Positions 63,895 to 64,000 of a stretch of 64,000 bases of DNA are shown here, in pieces. The DNA comes from JACKBK01 sp963707275 (GTDB lineage Bacteria > Chloroflexota > Anaerolineae > JAAEKA01). The translations under genes and the position numbers were made by a program. A model generated the notes under the pieces. The model had not been told where the DNA came from, did no database searches, and was given only the letters and a program-made list of their open reading frames with translations. Every line of letters begins with the position of its first letter. The stretch's first letter is position 1. Location of the stretch: positions 1 to 64,000 of the forward strand of contig CAVPPH010000010.1 in assembly GCA_963707275.1 (NCBI GenBank), written 5' to 3'.

Positions 63895-64000
63895 ATGAAC
63901 AAGTTTCTGTCGGTCGTGTTGGCTGCCATGTTGTTGGCCGTCGCGTTCCTGCCGGCGTCGGCCGCCCCGCCGGAGCCTGTCGATTATCGGATCACGCGAG
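63895..64000 (+). CDS. Exported protein, N-terminal part only (cut by window end)
   Basis: Thirty-five residues are visible: a signal peptide (FLSVVLAAMLLAVAFLPASA) then APPEPVDYRITR. GAGGAGG lies 5-6 bp before the ATG. It diverges from R4 exactly as the 44.96-kb exported gene diverges from R1. The rest lies outside the window. Confidence 0.75.
   Translation, partial: MNKFLSVVLAAMLLAVAFLPASAAPPEPVDYRITR

Noticed and set aside
1..64000. Prophage, integrase or classical insertion sequence
   Set aside because: I saw no integrase, terminase, capsid or DDE/HUH transposase motifs; repeats here are hairpins without transposase genes.

Overview
The window is best read as two unrelated bacterial genomes joined at about position 12,260. 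Positions 1-12,262 look like a high-GC actinobacterium, probably Acidimicrobiia-like. This is inferred from gene families: a class III cyclase-ATPase-TPR regulator, an actinobacterial-style sulfotransferase, a Coq4-like protein and a GMC oxidoreductase tail. Positions 12,263-64,000 look like a Chloroflexota (Anaerolineae/Caldilineales-like) genome. The signs are solitary oligopeptide-binding lipoproteins with Gln/Thr/Val-rich linkers, LVIVD-repeat and FAS1 exported proteins, a free-standing ThrRS editing domain, and many XRE-STAND-TPR regulators. An LVIVD-repeat protein runs in frame into the C-terminus of a GMC oxidoreductase at the junction, which suggests an assembly chimera. Most left-hand genes, and the right-hand genes between 45 and 53 kb, are cut by single-base frameshifts typical of uncorrected long reads. 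I therefore give reconstructed gene extents and do not call these genes dead.

Left part: class II aldolase (-), adenylate kinase (-), a small ABM-like protein (-), a Coq4-like protein (-) diverging from a pterin dehydratase (+), a YheO-like PAS / class III cyclase fusion (+), a hypothetical protein and a small lipoprotein (-), a MOSC protein plus methyltransferase pair (-), a cyclase-ATPase-TPR regulator (-), a sulfotransferase (+), and the GMC tail (-).

Right part, 12.3-42 kb (mostly housekeeping): LVIVD protein, guaB, methyltransferase, phasin-like protein, tRNA-Lys(TTT) followed by a 46-bp perfect palindrome, glycosyltransferase, DUF92 and PH-domain membrane proteins, ilvE, surE, an MFS exporter, and a large ATP-grasp/PEP-utiliser protein with rifamycin-phosphotransferase domain order. 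Then come a DegT aminotransferase and a second glycosyltransferase, a three-gene unit with an M23 peptidase, an Ig-FAS1-Ig exported protein, GDPD, the ThrRS editing domain, a four-helix-bundle protein, an M19 dipeptidase, a PIG-L deacetylase, a retropepsin-like pair, uracil-DNA glycosylase, leucyl aminopeptidase and another MFS protein. Intergenic gaps are rich in short-period repeats and long hairpins.

Right part, 42-64 kb, is the most distinctive region. It has four paralogous minus-strand regulators (XRE helix-turn-helix, NB-ARC/STAND ATPase, TPR), here called R1-R4. R1, R3 and R4 each diverge from genes for exported proteins. Two solitary solute-binding lipoproteins, an exported GH-like YYAGGW-repeat protein, a GNAT protein and an enoyl-CoA hydratase lie between them. 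The divergent gaps share two DNA signatures: a TATCG direct repeat one helical turn apart (four copies) and, beside R3 and R4, a TGTGA-N6-TCACA-type palindrome. I propose a repeated 'STAND regulator plus exported effector/binding protein' module with shared operators. This is inference from layout and sequence only.
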